Origin: Dillenia suffruticosa | Taxonomy: Eukaryota; Streptophyta; Magnoliopsida; Dilleniales; Dilleniaceae | Direction: 5' to 3' | NCBI GenBank assembly: GCA_033439265.1 | Contig: JAVTVX010000019.1 | Coordinates: 8,315,501 to 8,379,500, forward strand | Length of the DNA stretch: 64,000 nt | Part shown: piece by piece, positions 49,710 through 61,985 of the stretch | How positions within the stretch are numbered: the first letter of the stretch is position 1 | Layout of the letters: each line of letters opens with the position of its first letter | Position numbers and translations under genes: made by a program | Notes under the pieces: generated by a model | The model's input: only the letters and a program-made list of their open reading frames with translations | Database searches by the model: none | Told to the model about the DNA's origin: nothing

Positions 49710-50195
49710 CTAATAATACCCTTCTCGAAGAGCTTTGTTTAACAAATTCCGAGTACCTAAGTGATTACTACATAATCCTTCATGGATTTCTTTGAGCACA
49801 TAATTTCCTTTCTTAGGTGTCAAACATTTTAGGTACGGATAGGTAAACAATTTCTTGTAAAGGTTCCCGTTGATGATAGTATAGTGGGCAGCCTTATGTC
49901 TCAACTTAGGTCTCGAAAGGTGAGCTTGGTAGTTGTTCTTATTTCAAATAACCTTTATAAGGTTCTTCCAACTTTGTGAACTATTCACTGATAGGATCTG
50001 CTCGGGTTCGTTGATGCTTGAGTATGGCAGGCTCTTTATATAGACTTCTCGGCTAGTTGCAACCGAGTCGGAGCTAGCTAACTTTGAGAGAGTGTTGGCT
50101 CGTACGTTCTCTGATTGAGAGATCTGTTGTATATCCATATTGTTGAATTTGAATTTGTCCGCCGTCTCTTGTAACTTGGATAAAAGCTTCGCCAT
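49710..50195 (-). pseudogene. G2 second RNase H, linker and integrase zinc region
   Basis: Two minus-strand frames. 49944-50195 has IQQISQSENVRANTLSKLAS and SLPYSSINEPEQIL, matching G1. 49710-49904 has AAHYTIINGNLYKKL and EIHEGLCSNHLGTRNLLNKA, the start of the HHCC zinc region. Confidence 0.8.
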
Positions 50196-51788
50196 TCCTT
50201 AGTTTCATAGACTCTTTTGATATGTTTGACGACCAATTGACCATTGGTGAGACTCGTTTACTTTAGGCTCCTAGTAATGCTGTAATTCACAATCCGATTA
50301 GAAGAATTTCATACTTGGTCTGACTGTTGTTGCTTAGAAATCAAAACGGAAGGTGTATTCGATTTTGAAATTATCTGGTTCCATGAGAATGAGTTTGGCT
50401 TTGCTTCCAAAGGAGATCGATGACCCATCTACGTTAAGGATCTATTCGGGCGACAAGCATTCTTCTTGATCATCAATAGGGGCTTGTTCGATGGGTGTCA
50501 AATACATACATTCAAGGATGAAGTCAGCGAGGGCTTGGCATTTGATTAACGCTCTCATTGATATTCGATATCGAATTCACTTAGTTCGATACTCCACTTG
50601 ATAAGTTGACCTAAGGTGTCTCTCTTTTGGAGAATCTGTTTCAAAGGTTAATCGGTCAATACCATAATCGTGTGAGCTTAGAAGTAAGACCAAAGGGGTT
50701 TGGCAGTGATTACTAGGGCGAATGTCATTTTCTCGATGGGTCTATAATTAGCCTCTAACTCTTGAAGTATGCGGCTAATGTAATATACTGACTTTTACGT
50801 GGTAGATTCCTGCCTTACAAGAATATAATAGAGTGCTCGGTCAGAAATAGAAAGGTAAAAGTATATTTTGAGTCATTCGAGTGCTGCTTGGCACTCCGGT
50901 GTCCATATGAATTTCTAGGACTTTTTTAGAGTATCATAAAAAGGTTTATACTTCTTCCCCACTTTCAACATGAACCCGTTTAGAGCCAGATTCTCTCTAT
51001 GAGGCATTGTATTTCTTTTACTGTTCTCGGTGGTACCATGTCTAGTATAACTTATATCTTCTTCGAATTCATTTCGATTCCCTATTTAGTAATTAGGAAA
51101 CCTAAAAATTTCCCCGACCTGTTCTCAAATGTGCACTTTACTAGTTTTACTCTCATGTTTTAATACTCTAACATTTGGAACATTTCTTCTAAATCTGCAA
51201 CATGATTTTCGGCATTAATGCTCTTGATGAGCATGTCATCGACATTAACCTTCACGTTCCTGCCGAGTTGTTCACTAAAGATCTTGTTTAGCAACCGCTG
51301 AAAGGTTGCTCCAAGGCTAAATTACATGACATTGTAGCAGTAAGTGTCTAACTCTATGATGAAACTGGTTTTTTTCTCGTTCTCAGGGGTCACATGTATA
51401 TGGTTGTAGTTGGAGTACGTGTCCATGAAAATCAGGAGTTGGTGACGGATGAGTTATCCACCAGCTTGTCAATGCTGGAGAGCGGATAACTATCTTTCGA
51501 GTATGTTTTGTTGAGGTCTGTAAAGTCTAAATACATTCTCCACTTGCTGATGACCTTTTTTACCAAGACCATGTTGGCTAGTCACTCAAGGTATTCTATC
51601 TCCCAAAAAAATCTTGCCATTAGGAGTCTTCGAACTTCCTCCTGTATTGCATGTTGACGTTCTAGTATGAACACCCTTTTCTTCTACTTAATAGGCTTCC
51701 GACTTGCATCCATAGTCAATTTATGGACTATAACTAAGAGTTGAATACTTGGCATGTTTTTTGTAAACCATGCAAAAACTTTAAAATG

Positions 51789-52052
51789 TCACCATTGGCA
51801 ATCCATGATTGCTTTCTGAATGGATATTGGTAGGTGGATGCCAAATTCGACTGTTTGATCGGGTACATCCCTGATGGGGACTTTGATCATTTTCTCTCTG
51901 GGTTGAGGTTTAGACAATTGTTCAGTGTTATCCCTAAGTTCTATAGCGTCTATTGTAAGAATTTCTCCTTCTGCCGCTACGGGGATAGTCAATGGGTTGG
52001 GGTTGTCGTCAAGTATCGCGACCCCTAGAGGTGTCCTAAATTTGATTTTCAT
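51789..52052 (-). pseudogene. G2 protease-to-RT linker fragment
   Basis: 87-codon minus-strand frame starting MKIKFRTPLGVAIL, typical of the segment between protease and RT in TAT elements. No enzyme motif is visible. Confidence 0.6.
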
Positions 52053-52539
52053 GTGTCTTGCACTTGGTAGTACTTCAAAACCATCCAGATTAGGACGATT
52101 TAAGATGACATTATAAGGAGATAGGAGTTTAACTAATAAAAAGTGGTTCTGGTTGTAGTATGGTGAAGAGGTATCCCTAAAGTTACAACAAGCAAAATAA
52201 TTCCTTCCCCAAGTATATACTTGTTAGCGAATCCCTTCAGGGGCCTATCAGAAGGTTGAAGGTGGGATTGGGCAAAGTCCATTCACTGGAAAGTAACCTA
52301 AAAGAGGAGATCCTGATCTGCTCCTTGATCAACGAATGTTCTTTTGATGAGGAAACGGTCCTATTCTGGCCCTAATGACCAATGGCTCATTGCGGTTGTG
52401 TCGACCCCTATCAAATCATAGTCAAAACCGATTGTTGTTCTCTTTCTTTTAGTCAACGTAATGGTTATAAAGGGAGGAGGAAGGGTGAAAAGCATGTTCG
52501 GTTGAAAATGTTAGTTTGTTTCCACGGACGGTGCTAATC

Positions 52540-53078
52540 CGTTAGAGGTGGGTCTTACTCCATAGATGATGACTTTGTTGACTCGAACGGGATGATGGGC
52601 TATCAGACAATTTTAATTGATGGGACCTACAAAAGATCACCGGAGGGTGTTCCGGCGGGGAGACTCTGACGCTCAAATTAGAGAGAGCTTTTCAAAAAGA
52701 AAAACATACTGAAAGAGAGTTTTGTTATATCTTTGTGTGCTATCTATGAGTTAAGAGAGTGTACCTAACTACTGTCCCTATGATATGTATATATAGATTG
52801 CCTCTGTAAGTTTCATGTGTATTCAAGTGTTAAAACCCTAGTTTTCATATGAAAATACCATGAGATCATGGGACCTTTAAGAAAAGATTTTCATAATATT
52901 TAGAATTCTTCTAGTTAAGAAAGTTTTAGTTGTCAGGGGATTCTTTTCCTTATCGATTAGGGTTCAGAGTTTCATTACTCGTTACAAGATGTTGCTTCCG
53001 TAACTTAAGGAAAGTCAAATATTGCTCCGAGTTGCCTAGATACTAAGTATTAAGGAGATGTTGTAACCAATTAGCCGA
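52540..53078 (-). repeat. 5' LTR of G2
   Basis: Aligns with 47325-47853. Minus-strand TATA-like tctatatatac near 52790-52803. The right end is placed before ctatc, the candidate target-site duplication. Confidence 0.7.
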
Positions 53079-53316
53079 CTATCGATGAGAGTCTGGTCAA
53101 TGAGTACCGAGAGAGGAAGCTATGGTTTCCCGTTGAGGAGAAACATCCCATTTTGATGACATGTTTCGATGGGCTTCGCCAGTCAAATTTCAAACTCAAA
53201 GAAGTCCCGTATCCAATAGTAATGAGCTTTTGGGTCATATATTATCAATATATATATAATCATGTGCAAAGAAAATGTAGATTTTGTTTGAACCCCAATT
53301 CTAGTGAATTAAGAGA

Positions 53317-53317
<1 letters not shown>

Positions 53318-53389
<72 letters not shown>

Positions 53390-53393
53390 TCTC
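53318..53393. repeat. (AAT)n/(GAT)n microsatellite
   Basis: Over 20 AAT/ATA triplets with a run of gataat units, between G2 and G3. Confidence 0.95.
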
Positions 53394-53479
53394 AAAAATA
53401 TCTTACAAACCACAAATAGGAAATATTTATGTTCCATCTACTTTAAACAATTATAAAGGAAAGAAAAGTTATGAGAGAT

Positions 53480-54611
53480 AATAAAAATTGCAAAAAATTG
53501 AAAAGTCTTCATTTGATTGTTTATTGTCACATCGAGGCAAATCTTGGCATAACTCGCAAAAGGTGAGGTGCTATGGCAAAATTCATAGGAGGTGATAAAG
53601 GAGTGAGGCGCAGCGGCACATTTTGCATCAACATTTCCATTTGTTCCAATGGTTTCTTGTTCCTCTAACTTTTTTTCTTGTCTAATTAATTCAAAAGCCT
53701 GTGGACAAGCTGTTCTACAATGGTCTCCCCTACTTGAGAAGAAATCGACTGTGAGCTCGCCTTAAAATTTGGATAAAGCTATTCATCATCATTGAAATAC
53801 TTGTAAAGATTGGCCACATTACAAGTGTTTGAGATTTTGATAGTCTCCGACAAATCCATAACATTAGCATTATCATTGATCTTCCTCATCATATATTGTA
53901 TGCCCCAACACGAAACCTCTGTTTGTGCTGGAACACCATCACCACTTTGCCTTCTTCAAGGGCGTTAACTCTTCTTCACCCGTCAACTATTTTCTTGTTC
54001 TTGGTTGTGGTCTCCTCAAATTTCTCCCTTACCTTGGCTTGCACTACTTGTATTTGTTCAGCTATATGCTTTGCCACCTTACACTTGATTGCTTAGGCAA
54101 TGTATGGAGATCCAAGACATCATTAGGTGCCTTCATGTAAATAACTTCAAATGGAGTTTTACCTACCCTATTATGTTTGGAATTGTCATCGGCAAAGTCT
54201 GTTTATGCAAATGTCAAATCTCATTACCTAGACTTGTCTCCACATATGCTTCGAGTCAATTGCTGAATGTCTTACATGACACACTTGCCTACCCATCTTT
54301 CTGTAGATTAGCCACGTTATTGAATTGGAATGAAAGGTTGAGTGTCTTCCAAAGAGTGTACCAAAAGTGGCTCAAGAACCTCATGTCCCTATTCAATGTG
54401 ATTGACTTTGACATTCCATGTAGATGAATCACCTCTCTAAAGAACAGATAAGCCATGCTAACTACATCTATCGTATTCTTATATGGAATATAGAGAGTCT
54501 TCTTTGAGAAATGGTCAACCACCAAAAATGTTTAATCCATGCCTCTTTAAGTTCGTATAAATCCCTATATAAAGTCCATAGAGATGTCCATCGATTTGTT
54601 CTCAAGCATTC
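53480..54611 (-). mobile_element. Ty3/Gypsy chromovirus-like element G3, left part (integrase and C-terminus)
   Basis: The minus strand encodes an integrase core (54289-54525: VVDHFSKKTLYIPY, REVIHLHGMSKSITLNRDMR, LSHFWYTLWK) preceded by a MDISMDF segment near 54580. Downstream are TPFEVIY near 54150 and a C-terminal KINDNANVMDLS and NVANLYKY stretch near 53800-53890. These are typical of the DEL/Reina-type plant chromovirus group. Several stops are present. The rest of pol continues at about 61986, beyond C2. Confidence 0.75.
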
Positions 54612-55075
54612 TGATGATCCTTTTATAATAATCGAATATGGATCTTCATACTTAAAATTTTAATATGAAAAATAAACTTTCTAAAATTTAAGGTTGAATC
54701 ACTAATCCTTTTGATGCGCAAGTCTAAAGAACAGTCATGTACGAATCTGCTTTTGATTTTCACAATCCAAGAGCTTTTGAATATGGTATAGATTCAGATT
54801 CTCAAAAGAAACCCTCACGATATTGGTTTTTCTTTCTTCTTCCCTTTTTTGTTAAAGAACATATTTTAACTTTTTCTTTTTTTTTCTTACGTTCATAAAA
54901 GAAGAAAGAACCCTTTTATTTTAGATAACTTCCAAAGAGAACCATATATTTGAAATTCAAAGTAAAAGGGGGTTAAGAGTTGGTTTTCTGGACAAATTAC
55001 TCCCCTATTTTCTTTATCCATTATATTTGAATTTCAAAAGAAAATAAAGGGTGTTGGGTCAGATCAAACCCATAT
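54612..55075 (-). repeat. 3' LTR of C2
   Basis: Starts tgatgatccttttataat. Aligned with 61516-61985. The inner end lacks the segment with the LTR terminus and polypurine tract that C1 has at the same place. Confidence 0.75.
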
Positions 55076-56425
55076 GGGCAATCGCACATGAGGGTGTGAC
55101 CTGAATTTCGTTTACCTATTGTCATATACCATCAATTTCATACAAACAAATTGATCATGTGACTAGTGAGTATATCAAGAGCTTAAAACTATACACTAGC
55201 TAAGGATATATAGCAGCTCATCATTTAGCACAATGAGGACACCGGGTCTCGCTATACCCCAGAGTTCTTTTTGCCACACACAGTCAACGTATTTCTTGTC
55301 CTTCAAATAATACAAATAAAAGTATACTTGATTTAACACAAATTATGCATTCACAATTATATTTTAAAACACTAAGTCAAAAACATAATTGGCTGATTTT
55401 TGAATACAAAGTCACGTGTCAATCATAAGATAGTTTTCTTTTCACACTACTATCTGTCTTCTCTATTTTAGTTGTTTTCCTAGACATACACTGGAAAACT
55501 GAGTCATTCATGGTTCTTGGTAACATACTAAAGTAGCAACACTAAAATAAAATTTTAAAAAATAGGCGAAAGTGTTAAGGGTATTAAATAAGGTTAAGTA
55601 TAAATTTTTGGATCTCACACAATGAATTAAAGAGATTCATTAACTCATTACCCATAGGTCACAAAAGCACATATGGTATGAAATACATGCTACGATGCCT
55701 TTTTTACTTAATTAGAAATGTATGTCTCTTTTAAAAAAATATAATGTATCGTACAAGTCTTAATTCAAGTGTACCACAACACTCAACTTGACTTTCTCTT
55801 CCTATAAGTCCTCCATAATCATCACAATTTCAAGAGAAAACCATACCTGTCTTGTAGACAAGTGTAATGAATTGTGAGAAATCAATTTCGATTACCAAGA
55901 AAATATATAAACGGTAATCTCATCTTAGTTCTCTACTAAGGCGGTATATATATGTTAACTAACCACAAATTAATATTGTTTCATCTCTACAAATTATACA
56001 GACATTAGAGACGATTATTTATGTGAGAGAGTCAATCTCCAAAACTTCTTCGACATACTTTTAAATCAAGACATAAGAATTCTTAAGAACAAAACAAATT
56101 TATATGTCATAAAATTATGAGCATTACGTCATAATCATTGCATACACATATACAATTACATCTTATGCAATCCGAGAGATTATGCATTACGTCATAATCA
56201 TTGTATACACATATACATATAGGTTTTGTGAACAGATCAGCCACCATCAAATGCATAGACATATATTTCAACGTAATCTCTCTCTTTTCAACAATTTCTC
56301 AAATAAAGTTGAACTTTGTATCTATATATTTGGTTCTCCCATGATATTTGGGATTTTTTGTGTAAGCGATAGCTGATTGAATTTCATAATAAATTATCAT
56401 AGCTCCCACTCAATAACAAATTATT

Positions 56426-56716
56426 TCATTGATAACAAAGGGAATAGTCTGCAGTTCCTTTCAGGTATCGCAAAATCCTTTTTACAACAGTCCAGTGACT
56501 CCGACCTGGATTAGATTTATACCTGTTAACCAAACCAACGGCGTAGCAGATGTCAGGACGAGTACACATCATAGTGTATATTAAACTCCCAATAGCATTG
56601 GAATATAGTACTTTTGATATCTCATGTTTTTCTTCAGATGTTTTTGGGTATATCGCTAAACTTAAATCTTCACCTTTAGTCACAAAAGTATCAATGGGTT
56701 TACAGTTGTCCAGCAT
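56426..56716 (-). pseudogene. C2 fragment between reverse transcriptase and RNase H
   Basis: 96-codon minus-strand frame with SNAIGSLIYTMMCTRPDICY, YKSNPGRSHW and RILRYLKGTADYSL, a strongly conserved stretch of Copia pol. Confidence 0.9.
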
Positions 56717-56749
56717 AAACCGCTCCAGAATCTTTTTAATATAAGATTT

Positions 56750-57427
56750 TTAAGACAATCCTAAAAATCTAGTAAATTGATCTCTGTGGATCTTAACATC
56801 CAGTATGTATTCTACCTCATCCTTGTCTTTCATCTCAAAAATTGATGACAACCAATTCTTGATACTCAAGATATACTTCATGTCGTTTTTGGTTAATAAT
56901 ATGTCACCGACAAACAAAGATAGAATTATAAATTTATTATTGGATTTCTTCACATAAACACAATGATTTTCATCTATTATCACAAAATCATAAAAGATTA
57001 CAACTTTGTGAAATCTCAAATACCATTATCTTGAAGACTGCTTGAAGCCATAAATTGATTTATTCAATTTACAAAATTTATTTTCTTGGCCTTTCACTAT
57101 GAAACCTACTAGTTGTTCTATATAGATTTTTTCTTTAACTTCTCCATTGAGAAAGACAATCTTCACATTCATCTGGTGTAATTCTAAATCTAAATTGGCA
57201 ACAATAGTTAATAATAGGCGAACAGAGTCAAATCTCACTACTGGTGAGAATGTTTCTTTATAATCAATACATTCTTGTTGGGTATAACCTTTTGCCACCA
57301 ATCGAGCTTTGTACCTCTTAATTGTTCCATTAGCCTTATATTTAATTTTGAGAGCCCAATTGTTTCCAATAGGTTTGCACCCAGGTAAAAGATCAACTAG
57401 TTCCCAAACATGGTTGGATTCTATCAA
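56750..57427 (-). pseudogene. C2 reverse transcriptase (Copia), two frames
   Basis: 57026-57427 carries WALKIKYKANGTIKRYKARL, VAKGYTQQECIDYKETFSPV and NKSIYGFKQSSR. 56750-57019 carries the active-site region as SLFVGDILL (usual YVDD), with ISIKNWLSSIFEMKD after it. A stop or frame change separates the two. Confidence 0.9.
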
Positions 57428-57563
57428 TTCTATTTATTGAACCAAGCTTTTGATTGATCAGAGTATCTAATAAAGATATATTTATTTCGTTGGGGACCAA
57501 ACTTTTCAAACTTATTAGAAGAGTCATGAATATAAGTTGCTGATCTCCAAGGTTTGAGACCAT

Positions 57564-58055
57564 TCAGACTCTTTGTTCTACCGGTCCAAAGTCATACGAT
57601 GTGGTTGGTACTGATTTTGAAGGTACCCTATTACAAATATAGGTCGCAGTTAACAATGCATCTTCCCAAAAGGAAATGAGCAAGTTAGCCTGCGTTATCA
57701 TGGATCTCGTCATATCTGCTAATATTCTATTCCATCTCTCAGCAATACCATTTTGTTGAGGTGTATGAAAAATAGTCAATTATCTAATAATTCCCTTTTC
57801 ACTACATAGATCCTTGAATTGATTTGATAAATATTCACGTTCTTAATCTGTTCTCAAGGTTTTAATTGTTCTATCTATTTGATTCTCTACTTCTTTCATA
57901 TAACATTTAAAACAATCAAGTGTTTCAGACTTTTGAGAAATCAAATAGATATAACCAAATTGCGTGAAATCATCTATAAATATAATAAAATATGACACTC
58001 CATGTCGAGCCTTCATATTTATTGGACCATAAATGTCAGAGTGAACCAATTGCAA
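57564..58055 (-). pseudogene. C2 integrase (Copia), two frames
   Basis: 57843-58055 holds LVHSDIYGPINMKARHG, FIIFIDDFTQFGYIYLI and KTLRTD. 57564-57779 holds TPQQNGIAERWNR and ICNRVPSKSVPTTSYDF. These are the catalytic core and the conserved region after it. Confidence 0.9.
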
Positions 58056-58721
58056 TGGAAATTAAGCTCTTACGGACTTTTCAAATGGTTTTCGAGTCAT
58101 CTTCTCAGCAAAACAATATTCACAATTTGATAAATGAAATTTAGTAACTGAACTTAATAATCCTGCTTTCATTTGTCGATTCATCCTTTCTTACCTAATG
58201 TGACTAAATCTAGCATGTCATCAACTGTAGCATCACTAGAAAAACAAATATTTAATGAAATATAACGATCAACATAACAGTTAAATATTTGTTTGTTACA
58301 AGGTGATAAAGTCATCTATGAGATATCTGGTACACACCATCGTAATAGATACAGATTCTATTACGAGAAAAGTTCAGTTCATAACCAAGTCTAAGAAGAA
58401 AAACAACAAAAACTAGATTTCATCGAATTTCCTATGCAAAGAGAACATCATGCAAGATTAAAGTTTGACCACTTCGTAACTCTAGTTTGCAAGTGTTAAT
58501 CCCTTTGACCTCTACTATCGTATTGTTTCCTTTGTTTATCCATCTTGTATCAAGAAGAACTCGACGAAAATCCATGAACGCTTTCCTATCTCTTGTCACA
58601 TGGTCTGTTGCTTCTGAGTCTATAATCTATACATGATAAGATTCAAAAAACTAAAATAGTACTAAAGACATTTATAACACTTAGAGAAGCGTAACAATGT
58701 GCTACCTTTTTCGGTTCGGGA

Positions 58722-58763
58722 CATTCTCGAGCGAAATGACTAAGAGCTTTGCAATTGTAGCAC
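58722..58763 (-). pseudogene. C2 gag zinc knuckle (CCHC)
   Basis: Minus strand reads CYNCKALSHFAREC, an intact C-X2-C-X4-H-X4-C nucleic-acid-binding knuckle. Upstream basic sequence and gag remnants run to about 59400. Confidence 0.85.
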
Positions 58764-60009
58764 TTCAACTTGCTCTTGTCTTTCTTCTTCCAAAACCACT
58801 TTCATTTGTTCTTGCATTTGGAATTGCTCTTTTTAGACCCTTTCGCAGCTTCCTTCCCTTTTTTGCCTTTCCTCTTGGTCCCCTTGTGCTTAAAACCCTA
58901 AACTTTCTGGGAACTAAACTCAGCTACATAAGCATTAGAAATTGATTTTGCAGCACCAAACGGCTCATCTTCAAGCTCCACATGGCAAGTATATCAGAGA
59001 AAATCTTATTACTATCATTATGAGTCAGATTGACTTTCAAGTGCTCCCACTGATCCAAAAAGGATTGGATTAAAGGCTGAACCTACTACTCATCAGAGAG
59101 AACATGATTAGCTAATTTCAATTCCCTTATCATGTTCGACGTGATCCTCAAATGATGTTTGATGTTGTGATCAACTTTTCTTTTATATGTGTCAAAGTTG
59201 ATAGTCAACTGCTTCAACAGGTCACACTAGTACCTCCATACTTCTATCTAAGTTACACCCATATGTCATGAGCAGTAAGAAATTGTTTACATTCGTGAAT
59301 GAGATCATCAACAACAGAACTAATAGGATGCCACGTATAGTGGAATCTTTCTTCTTCCATACTTGGTAAGTTTCTTGATATCTTCTCTACTAAGCAGTGT
59401 TTCCTACTTCAGGATCTTGCATGATATGGTTGATGCATTCTAAGACATCCTGCTCTTCCAGCACATATCATATCTTATGGCATCAAATATCATAATTGTT
59501 GTCATTAAACTTTTCACCCTTGTTAAGGTATGCTATTATGGATTTTGATACCATAGTCTGAATTTTCAAAGAGAGGTAATCGTGAGTTTTCATACTCATT
59601 TAATGTATTCAATTTTGTGTTTAAAATCAACATTTATGATAAACGAAGACAAGGTATAGACTCGAAAGTTCACTAAATTCCCAATCATCATCCATGATCC
59701 AAATGTTTGATTATTGTAAATTTAATTTTTAAAACAACAAAATTCAATAGATTTTAAGTGAGAATTACTTAAATTCTTCCAACTTAAAATCTCCCACTAA
59801 AAATATTTTGCGTGTTTAGAATCATGCGAAATAAGAATACATCTTTTTCATATACATGCATACTTACCTAGATAGGCATCACTTTTATAATATTAAAGAC
59901 ATTCTAAATAAAACTCATAAAAAAATAGTCTACTACGCATATTAATAGATTTCTATTATTCATAATCATAGTACACAACTATGTTACAAAGAAAAAAAAA
60001 ATCATTAAT

Positions 60010-60318
60010 TCATTCTTTCTTTTCTTCCATATACATGTGAGTAACCATATTGACCATTCCTTTTGAAAGCCAATCAGTAGGAGCAAATCTCTTAACAGCT
60101 TGTGGTGTAGAGCCATTTATCCTTAAAGGTAATGATTTCTTCATCTTAATCTCTATCTGCTTAACTCTCCACATTTGAAGTAATCTTAGTTTGAAGTTAT
60201 TGAGAATGATCCATTCATTCTCTTCTATTATTCGATCAGTCATTCTAGTCAAATCACTAGGAAAAGAATTCTTTATTATATTAATCTCGGTTTTATTTCC
60301 CCTTAACCAATGATCCAA
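60010..60318 (-). pseudogene. C2 leader ORF upstream of gag, unknown function
   Basis: 102-codon minus-strand frame between primer site and gag. LRINGSTPQAVKRFAPTDW and KGMVNMVTHM match the C1 frame at 28644-28898. No domain is recognised. Confidence 0.5.
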
Positions 60319-61502
60319 ACATAGAAGTTCATAGTGTTTTCAACTCATAACCCTCAAGTGCAAAGTGTGCATCGGGTTCATTTTGTAATCATAATTATAT
60401 TTAACATTGCCAAATGCTCTGGAATCCTCTCATCTTTATGTCTCCCCAAAAAAATGTCAAGAGTGCGTTTGATCCTTATCATGTCCAAAAAAATAGGATA
60501 AATATCAGATTCGGCGTGAAGCCAATCACAAAATTTTAAAATACCATTTTTAAAGATCATACTCAAATATTCAATTAATTCTGAAAAAAACAAATTTTCT
60601 ATATATAAATTAAGGAGCACATAATCAAACAGGCATTGAAAAATTTACTTTAGGTAGCCAACTAGAACAAAATAATTTTCTGAACATATGAAAAAATTTT
60701 CAAAATTTTCAAATTAATTTTTTGTAATTTTTTAATGATTTTATTAATTTAAAATCAATAAAAAATATTTTTCATCCAAGAAAAATATGGCAAAAAATTA
60801 TAGACAAAATCCACAGAGGATCTAAATGGTTTCTATAAAATTCCTAGCTTGAAAGGACATTTCACGCGCCTTTACGCACCACCAGAGAGGGCGGGCAAGG
60901 TAGGCCACGCACCCACTTGCCCAGGGCCGTGCGTGGCTACGCACCGCCTTCCCAATGCTTTCAGCCCTCCAAATTTCAGCCACCCCCCATTTTTGGTGTC
61001 TGTGATTCGAATAGTGGTCTCAGTTTTTCGATTAGACATCTAGAGTCTAAAGTTTGGGACACACGCATGCAAGCCGAGAGTGGGATTGGTCACGGGTTAC
61101 TGTTCATCTTCTTCCACCTACTTAAAAATTCTATAATTCGACCCTAACTTCTCAAGATCATATCTTCTTCATTTCTAAACCATTTTACACATTCTTTATG
61201 TGGTTGGAAAGGGTTTTTAACAAAAAATCTAACCATATAAATTTTAAACTATGAAACACACTGTGCAAGGAGATATAAACATATCATGTGTCGGTTATAG
61301 TTTCACTTATCTCCAAAAATACTAAGTGTGCATGCATGAATTTTTGCATAATTATTCCTTATATTATAGGCATTCTTCTGTTAAAATTTTAGAGTATTTT
61401 GTAGAGTAAAGTAGATGTTACCATTAAGAAAACTCTAACATGGCATTTAACATAACCCATATTATTTTCTCGCATAAAAAAATTAGGAAACAACATATTC
61501 AT

Positions 61503-61514
61503 GCTCTGATACCA
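61503..61514 (-). promoter_or_regulatory. C2 primer-binding site (initiator tRNA-Met)
   Basis: Minus strand TGGTATCAGAGC, next to the 5' LTR end at 61516. Confidence 0.9.
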
Positions 61515-61515
61515 T

Positions 61516-61985
61516 TGATGATTCTTTTACAACAATTGAATATGAATCTTCATGTTTAAAATTTTAATATGAAAAATAAACTTCCCAATATTTAGAGTTG
61601 AATCATTAATCCTTTTAATGCGCAGGTCTAAAGAACAGTCATGTACAGATTTGTCTTTGATTTTCACAATTCAAGAGTTTTTGAGTATGGTATAGATTCA
61701 GATCTTCAAAAGAAACCCTCACGATATTGGTTTTTCTTTCTTCTTCCCTTTTTGGTTAAAGAACGTATTTTAACTTTTTCTTTTTCTTTTTCTTATGTTC
61801 ACAAAAGAAAAAAGAACCCTTTTATTTTAGATAACTTCAAAAGAAAACCATATTTTTAAAATTCAAAGTAAAAGGGGATTGAGAGTTGGTTTTCTGCACA
61901 AAATACTGCCCTCTTTTCTTTATCCATTATATTTGAATTTCAAAAGAAAATAAAGGGTGTTGGGTCGGGTCAAACCCACATGGGC
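61516..61985 (-). repeat. 5' LTR of C2
   Basis: Starts tgatgattcttttacaaca, next to the primer site. Aligned with 54612-55075. Confidence 0.75.

Larger units (their letters stand above)
47325..53078 (-). mobile_element. Ty3/Gypsy TAT-type retrotransposon G2 with both LTRs, gag deleted, minus strand
   Basis: LTRs of about 530 bp lie at 47325-47853 (3') and 52540-53078 (5'). A primer-site-like segment lies at 52521-52537 (minus strand ttagcaccgtccgtgga, near the plant tggcgccgtctgtgg form). A purine-rich tract (cctaaagag, minus) adjoins the 3' LTR. Between them the minus strand carries, right to left: a protease/RT linker (51789-52052), reverse transcriptase (about 50800-51560), second RNase H (49944-50195), linker (49710-49904) and integrase (49222-49687). 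Only about 0.5 kb separates the primer site from the linker, so gag is missing. Candidate 5-bp duplication: ctata before the left LTR, ctatc after the right. Stops are frequent. Confidence 0.8.
54612..61985 (-). mobile_element. Ty1/Copia LTR retrotransposon C2, inserted in G3, minus strand
   Basis: LTRs lie at 54612-about 55075 (3') and 61516-about 61985 (5'), sharing gaacagtcatgta, ccctcacgatattgg and aaataaagggtgttgggtc. The primer site is perfect: TGGTATCAGAGC (initiator tRNA-Met) on the minus strand at 61503-61514. Right to left: leader, leader ORF (60010-60318), gag with a CCHC knuckle (about 58700-59400), integrase (57564-58055), reverse transcriptase (56750-57427), RNase H region (56426-56716). 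It is related to C1 along its length. Stops and frame changes mark it as inactive. LTR outer ends are approximate and no clear duplication was found. Confidence 0.85.
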
